Below are positions 20,727-32,503 of a DNA stretch of 64,000 bases, one piece after another; within the stretch, counting starts at the first letter, position 1; each line of letters opens with the position of its first letter. A model generated the notes under the pieces. It searched no databases. It was not told where the DNA came from and worked only from the letters and a program-made list of their open reading frames with translations. The stretch covers positions 114,501 through 178,500 of the forward strand of contig JAEMWC010001355.1 in assembly GCA_016490735.1 (NCBI GenBank), given 5' to 3'. The stretch comes from Pachyseris speciosa (Eukaryota; Cnidaria; Anthozoa; Scleractinia; Pachyseridae). Both the position numbers and the translations under genes were made by a program.

Positions 20727-22074
20727 TTAGATTCCATAGAAAAAAGCCATCACTTGACTCGTGTCGTGAGTTCAACGTTAAATTTCACCCGAAAAAGCCG
20801 ATATGTCAAGATGAATATGATATCAGGTTTTCAAGGTAAATTTAACGTGGAATTCAAGAGTCTGGTGACTGACTTTTGTTGAATCGCAAGAGTGAAAAAA
20901 AAAAACGAAAATTTTGTTCAATGACTCAGCTGTATCACTGCCACAGCGCGCGAGAAAGCCATTTCGATGCCAACTGTCAAGGACCTGAGTAAAAACTCAA
21001 GCTCAAAACAAAAACCACGTTCTATAAACTTTGAGAGAAAAACTTTGATTTTCTGCACCTGGAAATGCGGTTTATAATAATTATATTTATCGTTCCAATC
21101 TGATTTACTTGTTTATGATGGTATCCATCCGAACTTGAAAGACGTGGAGCCAAACTGATGATCAGAAGTTTTTCGGTGAAAAAAGCCTGTTTGGTAGTTT
21201 TTTTTATCCGCGCTCGCCCGCACAAAGCAAAAATCATGACGACGAGTGGAAACCGTGTCATGTTGAATGCAAAAGAACAACTTCGGGCGAGAGAGAAGGC
21301 AATATTGTGAGTTCTGCCGGATACAACTACTTTACACCAGAAAACAATGTATTTATTCATTCCATGTCTTTATTACCTCACAAGATAAAATTACATATGT
21401 TATGTTAACTATATATAAACAGTTTAATACAAGACGTCGAGGCGTTGAAATATAACAAAAACAGGAAGACTCAGATACGAGAAGAAGCTTCAGCTTAACT
21501 CATAAACTTCATGGTTTTGAGGCTCATTTAAGTTCGTAGAGTCAGGTGGTAAAATCACATAAAGATTTGTATTCTTTGTTACTCGGCGGATTTCAGGCTT
21601 TTAAGTTAGAATGAAGTAGAGACTTAATTTACAGTTTCGTAATCTTGATGTCTGAATTTTCGACAAGCTATTTCAGACAGCTTTACTTTAGTTTTAACAG
21701 CCATGTAAAGCAATGCATACGATCGACATCGATAGCTTCAGGCACTGCTTGTTGTTGTTGTGCCTTCTGATTCTTTGCCTCACTTGCAAATAAAAGATCA
21801 TTAGGAATTAACTTCGCAACTGAACTGTATGCTCGTGCAGTTGTGGTTTAATTCACCGTACACTCGTTGTTTGACAAATGTCCTACAAGCTTGTAGTTTA
21901 AACGTGGTACAGACATGTATCGTAAAAGAAAGGCCTTTTGCCAGTTCTTTGCCCGTAGGTCTTCGTGAGCTGTATTTATTAAAAACCGCGGTAAACTTGA
22001 AAGCAAAGAGGAAAAGGAACAAATGAAATTACAAATTATTTTATTTTTGTGCCTCCTCTAAAAGGCTTTGGGTA
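20727..22074. other. Stretch without recognisable gene
   Basis: AT-rich, and I find no exon-like conserved domain on either strand. The end (22005-22070, AGGAAAAGGAACAAATGAAA, then GTGCCTCCTCTAAAAGG) is related to the tandem repeat that follows. Confidence 0.5.
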
Positions 22075-23365
22075 AGTGTTGAAATAATAAAACATTTCTG
22101 TTATCTTCCGTTAAAGAATAAGCAGAACATACGCTCAAGACTATAAACAGACAGAATAAAACCTGAAGAAAACAAAACCCAAAAAAACAACTGATTATTT
22201 GGCGTGGGTTATCCGAACGAATGCGAAAAGAGGAAAAGGAACAAATGAAATGACAAATTATTTGTTTTTAGGTTCAGTTCATATGTAACAATAATTGAAA
22301 AGTGACTGAAAAGGTTGCGCTAAATTAATTACGTGTTGAAATAATAAAATATTTCTGTTATCTTCTGTTAAAGAATAAGCAGAACATACGCTCAAGACTA
22401 TAAACAGACAGAATAAAACCTGAAGAAAACAAAACCCAAAAAACAACTGATTATTTGGCGTGGGTTATCCGAACGAATGCGAAAAGAGGAAAAGGAACAA
22501 ATGAAATGACAAATTATTTGTTTTTAGGTTCAGTTCATATGTAACTGAAAAGTTGCGAAATTAATATATTTCTGTTATCTTCTGTTAAAGAATAAGCAGA
22601 ACATACGCTCAAGACTATAAACAGACAGAATAAAACCTGAAGAAAACAAAACCCAAAAAAACAACTGATTATTTGGCGTGGGTTATCCGAACGAATGCGA
22701 AAAGAGGAAAAGGAACAAATGAAATGACAAATTATTTGTTTTTAGGTTCAGTTCATATGTAACAATAATTGAAAAGTGACTGAAAAGGTTGCGCTAAATT
22801 AATTACGTGTTGAAATAATAAAATATTTCTGCTATCTTCTGTTAAAGAATAAGCAGAACATACGCTCAAGACTATAAACAGACAGGATAAAAAAAACCTG
22901 AAAAAAACAAACCGAACGAAAAACAGAACTTATTTGGCGTTTATCCGAACGAATGCAAAAAGAGGAAAAGGATATTCTGTTAAAGAATAAGCAGAACATA
23001 CGCTCAAGACTATAAACAGACAGAAAAAAACCTGACGAGAACAAAAACCGAAAAACAGCTTATTGTATGGCGTAGGTTATCCGAACGAATGCAAAAAGAG
23101 AAAAGGAACAAATGAATGACAAATTATTTGATTTTTGTGCCTCCTCTAAAAGGTTATGGCTTGTTTGTGTGTCAGTTCATATGTAACAATAATTGAAAAG
23201 TGACTGAAAAGGTTGCCCTAAATTAACTACGAGTTGAAATAATAAAATATTTCTGTTATCTTCTGTTAAAGAATAAGCAGAACATACGCTCAAGCCTATA
23301 AACAGACAGAATAAAACCGACGAAACAAAAGCGAAAAACAGCTGATTATATGGAGTGGGTTATCG
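22075..23365. repeat. Six-unit tandem repeat, about 0.14-0.29 kb per unit
   Basis: The word AAGAATAAGCAGAACATACG recurs at about 22113, 22371, 22588, 22845, 22983 and 23269, giving spacings of about 258, 217, 257, 138 and 286 bp. Each unit also contains GATTATTTGGCGTGGGTTAT and CAGTTCATATGTAAC. Units differ mostly by internal deletions. No coding potential is believed. The array ends about 80 bp upstream of the first fucolectin-like exon. Confidence 0.85.
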
Positions 23366-23447
23366 AACGAATGCACGTTAAAGGAATCCTGAATGTGGTC
23401 TCTGATAACTGAGTCCTTAACGATTTATGTCTTTTCCTTTAATTAAG

Positions 23448-23671
23448 AAAATCTGGCATTGAACAAGTTAGCGGAACAGTCAAGCACAAGGGCGGCAATA
23501 GAGCAAGCAGAGCAGTGGATGGAAACATTGACACATATTCATGGACCTGGTTCGGGGATCCTGCCTGGTGGAGGGTGGACCTGGGGCGAGTGGAGCCTGT
23601 GTCTGCAGTGTTCATTGTAGGCGAGTCACTCGACTCATCATACCGCCCATCACCGATTGACATCAGAGTGG
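23448..23671 (+). CDS. Exon, fucolectin-type (FTP) lectin module, first half
   Basis: Acceptor TTAATTAAG, donor G|GTAGGT. Reading phase 1, it starts NLALNKLAEQSST and continues as a discoidin-like fold: RASRAVDGN, then PAWWRVDLGRVEPVSAVFI and SPIDIRVG. NLALxK…AVDGN…WWRVDLG is the hallmark of the fucolectin-tachylectin-4-pentraxin-1 (FTP) domain, a secreted fucose-binding lectin module. The two halves of the exon are in different frames: one G is missing from the GGG run at 23490-23492 relative to the expected STRGGNRASRAV reading. This is either a real frameshift or an assembly error. No start codon or signal peptide is in sight, so earlier exons are expected upstream. Confidence 0.8.
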
Positions 23672-25368
23672 GTAGGTTGCACTTAACATTTTACAGCCAA
23701 CACAGCTATACACTGTGTGGTTAGCAAGTTAAATAAACATAAAGAATTTCAGGTTTGTCAAAATATATGTAAATTGACTCCACATTTTTCATTTTCCTTA
23801 TAAAACGAAGCAGCACACTGGACCAGGTGATATTGCATTCAATTAAAGCAACGTGAAAAAGGATGCGGTTTATTGTACAGCGTTTATCGACTAGCAAATT
23901 TAATACCTGCACAGATAAACACATCATTTTTTTTTTTAATTAAAAACTGAACTGCGGATATTTTCACTGACTAGCCGACACAGGCTGTCAGCTCACACAC
24001 ATGCTGCGAGAAATATGGTCAATGAATGGTTCAGCAAATAATTAAAGAAAGCTGAATGAAAATTTCCCTCGAAACCGGCAGCCATTCAAGAAATGTTTCA
24101 CAGCAAATTTAACAGAAGAAATTCCGACACTGGAACCGAAATACAAACGGAAATAAACTTTTCATTGCTGAGTGTTTTTTGCAGCCCTGCGAAAATTTTC
24201 TGAGCTGTTGATGTTTAATTTATAGCAAAACTCACTTTCATTCATTGAAAAAAACTGCAAGAGTTTATGAAATTAAGGTTAACTAAACGAAATGGAAAAA
24301 GTGTATTCAACAAGTGTCACAAGTCTGCAAATATGCTCATGGACCAGTCTACTCAAAACAAACTGAACAACCACCACTTCAGCTTAACTTTACAGCAGCA
24401 TTCACTATTGAAAATCTTTTGAGGGATGAGCAATTTTTAAAACTAAAAAGTGACAGACATTGAAAATGTTCTTTTACCTGCACTCGATGCAACGTATCAG
24501 TCACCAGCTTCAAACTTTCAATTATTACAAATACGAGGTGCTGTAAAAATGAGAAGACGCTGTTCTCGTTGTTTTGTTCAGTTCTGTTCGGCCGTGGGTC
24601 CAGTTTTTGTGCCACGCATCAGACAACTTTCAACAAGCCATTTCTTGAAGCACAACTTGGATATTCCTCTTGCTTATTCCTCAGGTATCTTGTTTCCCAC
24701 AAGCTTTGGTGACACAATGCTCCACATCATCAAAATAAAGTGAAAACGGTTCTTCATTTTGATCAAATTCGCACATGGCGCCGTATTTGTTTGAAGACTC
24801 TTTGAATGGATAACAAACTCGCTTCCTTCGGCTCATGCATCTATGTGAAAGCTGTTCCATCCTCTTTATGCAAAACTGAAATAACTTTTACGAAACCACT
24901 GACTATTCACAGCAGTTAACAGCAGATAGATAGATAAATTTTTCCAAAAGTGAAGCTTCTACGTTCTTCTCTGCTAGTTTCATTGAATTCATTCAACTTT
25001 GCGCAGAAACGCTGCAACACATCCAAGGTTTTCGCGCCCTTTTCGCTTGTCATGTGATCGACCTATGTTTCCTTTTTCGGTTTTCTCTTTCTCTGCATTC
25101 CTTTCTTTCACTTTTTAGTCTCGATTCTCAATTATATGACTTTATGTCATCGTAGAGTTTGCTGTTTCTATTAAAACAACTATTCTAGTCGGGCTTGCTG
25201 GATATGAAATGATCATAACCAAATCGGCGCTAAGCGCATCCTTCGGGTTATTTATCATTTCATATCCAGAGCGACCTCATATAATAATTGTTAAATACCT
25301 AATAAATTGGTCTGGTCGTGATTTAAACTTACACTTTTTTATTTCATCATCCCGTTTTTCTTTTTTAG
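23672..25368 (+). other. Intron 1 of the FTP/F5-8C gene
   Basis: 1.7 kb between matching phase-1 splice sites. No repeats of note, and no convincing coding sequence on either strand. The acceptor has a strong pyrimidine tract (CCCGTTTTTCTTTTTTAG). Confidence 0.7.
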
Positions 25369-25542
25369 GCTTAGCGCCAAGTGTTCCTCATGGTTCCTTG
25401 TGTGTCAGAGGCTTGAATCTCCCTTATGGTCGCCATACATTTTTCTGTCGTCCAACTTTGTATGGAAGATATGTATCTATTATTACCAGTCAGTATAGCG
25501 ATTTGGGGTTCCATGAAGTCGAGGTGTATTCTGCACGAAGAG
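25369..25542 (+). CDS. Exon, fucolectin-type (FTP) lectin module, second half
   Basis: Bounded by TTTTTTAG and G|GTAAGA. Translation GLAPSVPHGSLCVRG…YGRHTFFCRPTLYGRYVSI…LGFHEVEVYSARR completes the FTP fold: 'FxCxPxxxGRYVSI' and the closing 'xxEVEVY' strand are family-typical, where LCEVEVYG is usual. The phase is 1 at both ends, so exons 23448-23671 and 25369-25542 form one symmetrical, shuffleable module. The open frame runs on past the donor into a LINE fragment by chance; the splice donor and domain end show where the exon stops. Confidence 0.85.
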
Positions 25543-25593
25543 GTAAGATATCGGCAACTTGCATTGCTTTTTTTTTTTTTTTGCTTTTTTCCT

Positions 25594-25815
25594 CTGTTTT
25601 GCCTGAGATTAGCAAATTAATAGAAAAAATAGTTTTCGACCAGTTCTATGAGTATCTAAAAATGTACGACCTCTTAGCTGACACTCAGTCTGGATTTAGA
25701 CCCGGACATTCCACTCAAACTGCCCTTCTGGAAGCTACTAACGAGTGGTACCAAAACATAGACAATGGTCTGATAAATGGTGTACTTTTTCTCGACCTCA
25801 AAAAAGCTTTCGATA
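25594..25815 (+). pseudogene. LINE reverse transcriptase fragment
   Basis: LPEISKLIEKIVFDQFYEYL, DTQSGFRPGHSTQTALLEAT and VLFLDLKKAFDT are the first palm/fingers motifs of a non-LTR reverse transcriptase. It is truncated at both ends, before the catalytic YADD/FADD box. It differs from the LINE at 14139-17714. It lies in intron 2 directly after a T run. Confidence 0.75.
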
Positions 25816-26095
25816 CTGCACAGGGCGCCCACACAAATTTGGTGACCGTTGGATATTTTGAATTTAGTTGCAATGTATGGCAATATCGAAAAGGTTCATA
25901 TTATCGTAATATGCTACGGTTAATATCCATATATAATTATAAGATCAAAATAAACGTCTATTTACCTGAAATGTTGTGTATTGTCGTTCTTGTAGCTGAA
26001 AACGGCGAATTTTATCGATTTGAAGAGTTTTGCGTGCGACGTTTACCTGAGCGTATAGTAGAGAGAAGTACATATCCTATGTAACCCCATAGGAG

Positions 26096-27745
26096 GGTGT
26101 TACTAAGACGAGTAACAGAGTAACGAGAAAACGAGTAACAGAGTAACGAGAAAACGAGTAACGGGCAAAAATCTCGAGGGGTTAATTGTTTTGGATATCT
26201 CTAAAACATACAAAAAACAAATAACCAGTCAATATTTTTAACTGATATCTATATATTTTGTCTCTTTTTTTAATCTTCCTTACATTCGCGCCATTTTTAT
26301 CACGCGGCCGAGGTTCTCTATTAGTCACGTTATCTTTCCGCGCAGCACTGCGTGAAAATGGCGGGATTAAACACCAGGCGAGCTTTGTAATACTCTGCGA
26401 CAGTAAACTTAATTTCTGTTCCGCTGATTTGCTTTGTCGTTTAACAAAATAGAACAGCGACGTGTCTAGATACCCGGCAGCCGGGAACTGATTTAAAAAA
26501 ACTAGATACCCGGCAGTCAGAAATTTTGACCAATTTTCGAGATATTTGTTTGGCATAGAGTGAAATCTTCAAAAATATTCAAGTTCTGACACACCGAGCG
26601 TGACATGACTGATCAGCTCTCGGGAAATATCCACAAAACGTATTGTCCAAACCTCCCAGAGCATTTCGCTGGTATGACTCCCAAGCGATTCTTAAGGAAG
26701 GTTTTGGTATTTCAGTGCATGGATTTTTCGTGATTGCACAAAGCATAATTTGTATGTAAAATGAAACGAATCAGGGCCATAAAATAAGGTCTCTTGTCTT
26801 AATAGGGTAGCAAAATGAAAATGTTTTGTGTTAAACATGTACAGGGTCAGGGTTTTAAGGCGTTTTAAGGTGTCGAAACTATGAAGATTTCACTCTATGC
26901 CAAACAAATATCTCATGTTCATAGGGGAATTAAACGAGCTATCTCGAGAAAATTGGTCAAAATTTCTGACTGCGGGGTATCTAGTTTTTTGAAATCAGTT
27001 CCGGCTGCCGGGTATCCGGGGGGGGGGGGTATTCCCTATAATGGCCTATACGGGGAGGCTCCGCCCGAAAGGGGTACCTTTTTCACGCTTCAGGTATATG
27101 AAAGGGTAGGGATTTCACGAGTTGAAGTATATGAAAGGGTAGGGAAATCTGTCATTGAGGTATTAAAAAGGGCCTTTCATTAAAACATTTCAAACACACG
27201 GCGTACCTTACGACTGTACTGTTTAAATTTATTGAACGTTACATGAAAATGACGAGAAGACTTCCCGTTTTTGGTATACGAAAGGGGTACCATTTGTCAA
27301 TGGAAGGTATATGAAAGGGGTACCTTTTCTGCCAAAAATGGTATATAAAAGGGTAAGGGCGGAGCCTCCTCGTACTAAAATTTTTTTAGTACCCCCCCCC
27401 CCCCGAGCCTGGTTTCTAGACACATCGTTGTTCTATTTTGTTAAATGACAAAGCAAATCGGCTGAACAGAAATTATGCTTACTGTCGCAGAGTATTACAA
27501 AGCTCATGTGCGGAAAGATAACGTGACTAATAAAGAATCTCGGCAATGTGATAAAAATGGCGCGAATGTAAGGAAGATTAAAAAAGAGACAAAATATATA
27601 GATATCAGTTTAAAAATATTGACTGGTTATTTGTTTTCTGTATGTTTTTAGAGATATCCAAAAAATTAACCCTCGAGATTTTTCCCGTTACTCGTTTTCT
27701 CGCTACTCTGTTACTCGTTACTCCGTTTCTCGTTTTAGTAACACC
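26096..27745. mobile_element. Foldback element with long inverted arms
   Basis: The left arm (26096-26572) and right arm (26880-27013 plus 27413-27745) are inverted copies. The ends read GGTGTTACTAAGACGAGTAA and, on the complement, GGTGTTACTAAAACGAG, and both arms hold repeated GAGTAACGAG/ACGAGTAACAGAG motifs. Arm landmarks are GCATAGAGTGAAATCTTC and ACTGGTTATTTG. The right arm is split by a 0.4-kb repeat at 27014-27412. No coding capacity seen. It sits immediately upstream of the Penelope-like fragment. Confidence 0.75.
27014..27412. repeat. G/C-run-bounded repeat nested in foldback element
   Basis: Begins in a G run and ends in a C run. It contains repeated GTATATGAAAGGGGTACC-type motifs and the pair GAGGCTCCGCCC / GGGCGGAGCCTCC. 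A relative lies at 19760-19960. The left foldback arm lacks it, which defines its ends. Confidence 0.65.
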
Positions 27746-27789
27746 ATGTTACAGTTACAACAGAAGAAAAATAGGAGTAACAACTTCCG

Positions 27790-28840
27790 CTCAATCAGAT
27801 GAGTACTTGGGACTTTTCCACTCTATATACTAGCCTTCAACACGCCAAACTTAAACATCAACTTCATGATCTGCTCGAAAGAGTTTTTCACACCAGAGGA
27901 AAAGTTTCATAGCAACCAATAATTTCCACACTTTCTGGGCTAATGATAGGAAGTCTACGAAATACACTTACTGCTCATGTAGGGAACTGTGCCTCGCTAT
28001 CGACTTTCTTATCGACAACATCTACGTTCGCTTTGGAAACTCAGTTTTTCGACAAGTTATTGGAATACCAATGGCACTAACAGCGCACCTTTGCTAGCTG
28101 ATCTGTACCTTCACACCTTTGAGTATGATTTCATGCTTAGAACATTGAAACGAGATAAAACCATAGCCGTCCAATTGAGAAACACCTTTCGATACATTGA
28201 TGATTTATTCAGCGTCAACAATGAGAATTTCGGAAATTACATCAGCGCTATTTACCGGTCGGAACTGGAACTAAAGGACACTACCTTGACATCAAATGAA
28301 GTTTGTTATCTAGACACAAGAATAAGGAATGGTGATAACAACACTCCTTTTCATCTCAGTGTCTACGATAAGAGGGATGACTTCTCATTTCGGATTGTCA
28401 ATTTTCCTCACGTGGACAGCAACATTCCCGCCAATCCGGCCTATGGTGTTTTCATATCTCAATTAGTGAGATATGCTAGACTTTGCACATCGAAACTGGA
28501 TTTTATTGGTAGACTTCACCGACTTTCATCACATCTCCTTCCCTAAGGCTTCAAATCTACGCTGCTTCGTAAATCGTTAACTAAATTCTTGAAACGCCAC
28601 GGTGCTATCGTTGAGAAGTATGGTGCTACACTACAGGAGATGAGATTAGCAATCCAGAGATAAGATTTTGATTTTTTTGGATTTATTGGTAGACTTCACC
28701 GACTTTCATCACATCTCTCCTTCTAAGGCTTCAAATCTACGCTGCTTCGTAAATCGTTAACTAAATTCTTGAAACGCCACGGTGCTATCGTTGAGAAGTA
28801 TGGTGCTACACTACAGGAGATGAGATTAGCAATCCAGAGA
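27790..28840 (+). pseudogene. Penelope-like element (PLE) reverse transcriptase fragment
   Basis: Around 27815-28060 the frames are broken but read DFSTLYTSLQHAKLKHQL and RQVIGIPM. The open frame 27989-28546 has TNSAPLLADLYLHTFEYDFM, FRYIDDLFSVNN (catalytic YxDD), LDTRIRNGD and PAYGVFISQLVRYARLC. This wording is typical of Penelope-like reverse transcriptases rather than LINEs. The segment 28501-28660 is repeated at 28681-28840 (exact 180-bp spacing). The duplicated part encodes LLRKSLTKFLKRHGAIVEKY. No GIY-YIG endonuclease is visible. Confidence 0.8.
28501..28840 (+). repeat. 180-bp tandem duplication within the PLE
   Basis: Two nearly identical 160-bp blocks start at 28501 and 28681 (TTTATTGGTAGACTTCACCG in both) and are separated by 20 bp (AAGATTTTGATTTTTTTG). 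The low divergence suggests a recent event. Confidence 0.85.
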
Positions 28841-29524
28841 TGAATTATATCCTTTATATTATCCTGACGCCCAAATTTGAGATCCTTGTTGCTTACTCAT
28901 TACATTTATGCAAATGTGCGCGCGCAATTTTCCTAAAGTTGTGCGCGTGCTTGCTTATTTAGTTTACGTGTGCATAGTTCGTTATTTAACGTACTCCTAT
29001 TATTTTACGTTGTTTTCCTTGCTAATATGTATTGTCAATAACTGTGCTCACAGTGTGGGTGGCTCCTCCTAAAAGGTTCTGCAATTGGTATAGGATTTGA
29101 TGGAGCCGAAACCAATTGTGAAATTGCACACATTTTAGGTATCCTACTGATGAACAGTTATTACATGCAGATATTTTTAGAAGCAACAATTGTTTGCGGT
29201 CTGTCACCTTTGAATTATAATAGAAGCAATGCAAACTATTGTAACTACAAAGGCTATAGGGACTAAATAGTTAAATTATGATGAAAAAGCAATCTATTGA
29301 CAAGAACGTTCTACTTTTCTAGAAATTCTTGTTTCTTGTTTTTCTAACTGACTATGTATGGAGATTCTTTATGAAATGTGTCGACGTTTCTAGCATCTAT
29401 CCGGTAAGTGTTGAACATTTGTAAGCTCGGGGTCTGCAGTCCCGTAGACTGTGAGAGTGTACGTTACATTACAAGCCCAAGGTATTTTACACAGATAATT
29501 AAACCGCACGAAATCCGCAACTGA
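28841..29524. other. Stretch without recognisable gene
   Basis: AT-rich, with no conserved domain or clear repeat. GCGCGCGCAATTTTCC near 28918 is the only GC-rich spot. Confidence 0.5.
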
Positions 29525-29528
29525 TTAA

Positions 29529-29714
29529 AGCCTGGTTTTCACTAGCGACGCAAGCACAAGCGCAAGCATAAGCACAAGCATAAGAAGCTTATGCCAAGTG
29601 AAAACGACACTACACAAGCATAAGCGCAAGCACAAGGAAAAGCCCGTTAAGCCCGTTCAGTTTTCACTGTGAAATAAGCGCTCTTGTGCTTGCGTCGCTA
29701 GTAAAAACCAGGCT
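29529..29714. mobile_element. 186-bp MITE flanked by TTAA
   Basis: Left AGCCTGGTTTTCACTAGCGA and right complement AGCCTGGTTTTTACTAGCGA, continuing into GCAAGCACAAG. TTAA lies on both sides (29525-29528 and 29715-29718). The interior repeats AAGCATAAGC/AAGCACAAGC. TTAA targets are used by piggyBac and Kolobok elements. Confidence 0.75.
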
Positions 29715-29718
29715 TTAA

Positions 29719-30496
29719 AGGCTGGTTTTCACTAGCGACGGAGTCGGAGTCGGAGTCGTAAGAGCGCTCACGACCCAGTGAATAATAAATCGTAGCCGTA
29801 AGCAGAGTCATAAGCTCCAAGGAATCGGAGTCGGAGAATCAGAACGTTTCCATTTTCTTCCGATTCCGCTAATGACTCCGTCGCTTATGACTCAAAACTA
29901 GATTGTCGGAGTCGGAAGCAGAAGCGGAAGAACCAACCAATCACAATGCTTGTTCTCACGCTCTCGGATTGATCCCAAAATAGCGACCCCGACAATAATT
30001 TAATAAGCGACGGAGTCACAACGGAATCAGTAGGGAGCTTACGCAACGACGACGGCGACGGCAATGAAAACGTCATTTCAAAATCAAACTTTCCGGTTTT
30101 TATGACTCTTTCGCGATTATTCAGCTTGTTTACTTAAAAATGTTGGCGAACTGTCCAGGAACTGAATTACTGTGAGTGTTGAAGTAAAGAAAACGAAAGA
30201 AAAATTCGCTGTGATGCGATCACGTTTAATGAGAATTGAAAATTCAGTCATTTCACGTCGTCGCTTTGCAGATGACAGCAAAGAAACGTACCAAAATATA
30301 AAACGCACGTGCAGGGCGATTGTTTTTTGCTCATTAAGCCCATTGCTGTTTGGCGTTCTCGTTGCGTCGCCGTCGTAGTTGCGTAAGCTCCCTAGTATTT
30401 TGCTTCCGACTCCGTCGCTTTGATTTTCACTAGATTATAACGCTCCACGCTTCTGAATACGATCCGACTCCGACTCCTTCGCTAGTGAAAACAGCC
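29719..30496. mobile_element. 778-bp MITE-like element flanked by TTAA
   Basis: Left AGGCTGGTTTTCACTAGCGA and right complement AGGCTGTTTTCACTAGCGA. It shares the TTAA at 29715-29718 with the preceding MITE and has its own TTAA at 30497-30500. Subterminal GGAGTCGGAGTCGGAGTCG repeats. A TA-flanked element is nested inside. Its TIR is clearly related to the neighbour's (GGTTTTCACTAGCGACG). Confidence 0.75.
30033..30392. mobile_element. 360-bp TA-flanked MITE nested in the TTAA element
   Basis: Ends GGGAGCTTACGCAACGACG (left) and the complement of the right end GGGAGCTTACGCAACTACG, both followed by GCGACG-type sequence. TA dinucleotides at 30031-30032 and 30393-30394 fit a Tc1/mariner-type duplication. 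Confidence 0.7.
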
Positions 30497-32199
30497 TTAA
30501 GGTTGCCTACGACAACTGAATACTCCGTCAGGCCTGCTCTGATTGTAGGTCATAAACTTGAGTTTGGTTTATCTGTTCCAAGAATATATGTCGCCATGTC
30601 AGCAGTTATAGAAGTGCTTTTTCACTCCGGTTGTACAGTGAGGGCACTGGCTCATTCGCTGTTTGAGGAGCAACATGTACATCCAGAGCGTGAGATATTC
30701 AGTAAAATTTCGATCAACCGCTTGAACTGCTCTATTTTAATGATCATCATCCAGGGCGCGAGACTAACTTTTCAGCTTACTAGCCCAGTGGCTAGTGAGA
30801 GGTTGATTCACTAGCCAAAACAAATTTTTCAACTAGCCAGACTTGTTTGCAGACATCAATCCTGCCAAGCAGTTTCAGTTAGGTAATTTTTTCCCAACTA
30901 CAATACACTCTGTTTTTGTTTTTTTTTTTTATAAAGAAATATTTTATAAGAATATCTAGGCTGAAATTTGCGAAATTTTAAGAATATTTTAAGAATAAAG
31001 CCGAGGCTGAGATTTTGAAAAGGATAGATATAATTTTGTGTGTTGAAACATCTGTAAATACAGTACAATTTTATGTTTTTAAATTAAACGTATAAAATTA
31101 TTCCTTTCTCTGAACGGCGAAACTAGCCACAAAACGAAAAAACTTGCACTAGCAATAGAAAATGTTCAACGCTAATGAGTTCGATGAACGGTACATGTAA
31201 TACATATGTAAGTATTCAGCACAAAAGACATAAAATAACCGCAAAAAGTATTATGAAAATTCTTTCTTTTCTAAATAACAAAACTAGCGAACACAAAACA
31301 GCACTAGGCTTTATTGCCTGCAGTTTGGCTCCAAATTACTTCGACGCCATCATAAGCTATAAATTAAGAATAATACAAGAATATTTTTCAGCCTAAATCG
31401 GCAGAAAATAAGAATATTCAGCTGGGCGGAAAAACAACATTCTTATAAAGAGTGTAATGCTGTGCAACTTATCAGCTTTTAGAAATAAGTATGTTTGACA
31501 TTTGAAAGTGTTATAACAAAAATAAAAGTTTTTTTTACATCGTAAATTAAGTTCTTTAAAAGTTGAAGAGACACTGTGGTACAAATTTAACATTATTATA
31601 AAACCAAACTAGCTATGAAATTGGATATTCAAGACTACGTCCGGTACTTAACAGTAGTGTCTAAACACAGCAGCTTAAATACAAAAACGGATGCGCTCTT
31701 TTGAATACAAAATGTGATTTGAATTTTTAAGGAATTTGAAATAAAATAACTCACTCGAACGATTTATTTGAATCACATCACTTATTTATCAAGTTTCACC
31801 ATGTAATGATAATGCTGTTCCTAAAACGAGGAATGCGGAGTGCGGAGTCATCAAAAAGAAAAATGGCAAATGGCAAAAATGGGAAAAAGAAGAAATATTA
31901 AAAACAGACGAAATAAAAATGATGTAATTACAAACTGGTACAAAAATACCATAAAAAATACTAATAAAATATAAAAATAAAGAGGAAATTGAATATTTTA
32001 CTGTGACAAGAACCCAAATAATTGGAATAAGAAATAAATGAAAATCAATAAAAACGAGAACATTTTGTGAAACGTAACGAGTACAAGGTTTCTGTGGGTT
32101 ATTCTTTTTTCCAGAGTTTTAATTATTTATTTTATTTCTGATGTTTGCATGGCCACAACTTGCATTCGTAGCGATATCTCTGGAGAGTGTAGCTAAATG

Positions 32200-32275
32200 T
32201 CGAGGGTCGAGGGTAAAAAACGAGGGTCGGGGTGATGGTCAAGGGTGAGGGTGAGGGTGAGGGTGAGGGTAGAAA
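32200..32275. repeat. GAGGGT/GGTGAG minisatellite
   Basis: Runs of GAGGGTCGAGGGT and GGGTGAGGGTGAGGGTGAG. Short, G-rich and not telomeric in register. Confidence 0.7.
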
Positions 32276-32503
32276 GTGTAAAACTTTAAATAAAATATGT
32301 AGAATAAAAACAAAAAAAAATTCCGATACCGTGGAACCAGTGAAACAGTTTTTGAGGCACTAAAAGAAAATAAAAGAAAAAGAAGGAAGTTTCTCAATTC
32401 CCCAGTTCTCCTTAATGAATTCAGCGCAGCAATGATTCCATTTGAGAAGAACTCTACTATTTTCCCACGTCGAGATAAAGTGTGCCTAAATTAGGAGGAA
32501 CTG

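Noticed and set aside
22075..23365. Possible CRISPR-like array
   Set aside because: Repeat units are 0.14-0.29 kb with no short-repeat/unique-spacer alternation, and the context is eukaryotic.
24379..24743. Candidate exons in intron 1 of the lectin gene
   Set aside because: No homology to extracellular modules and no phase-1 splice sites.
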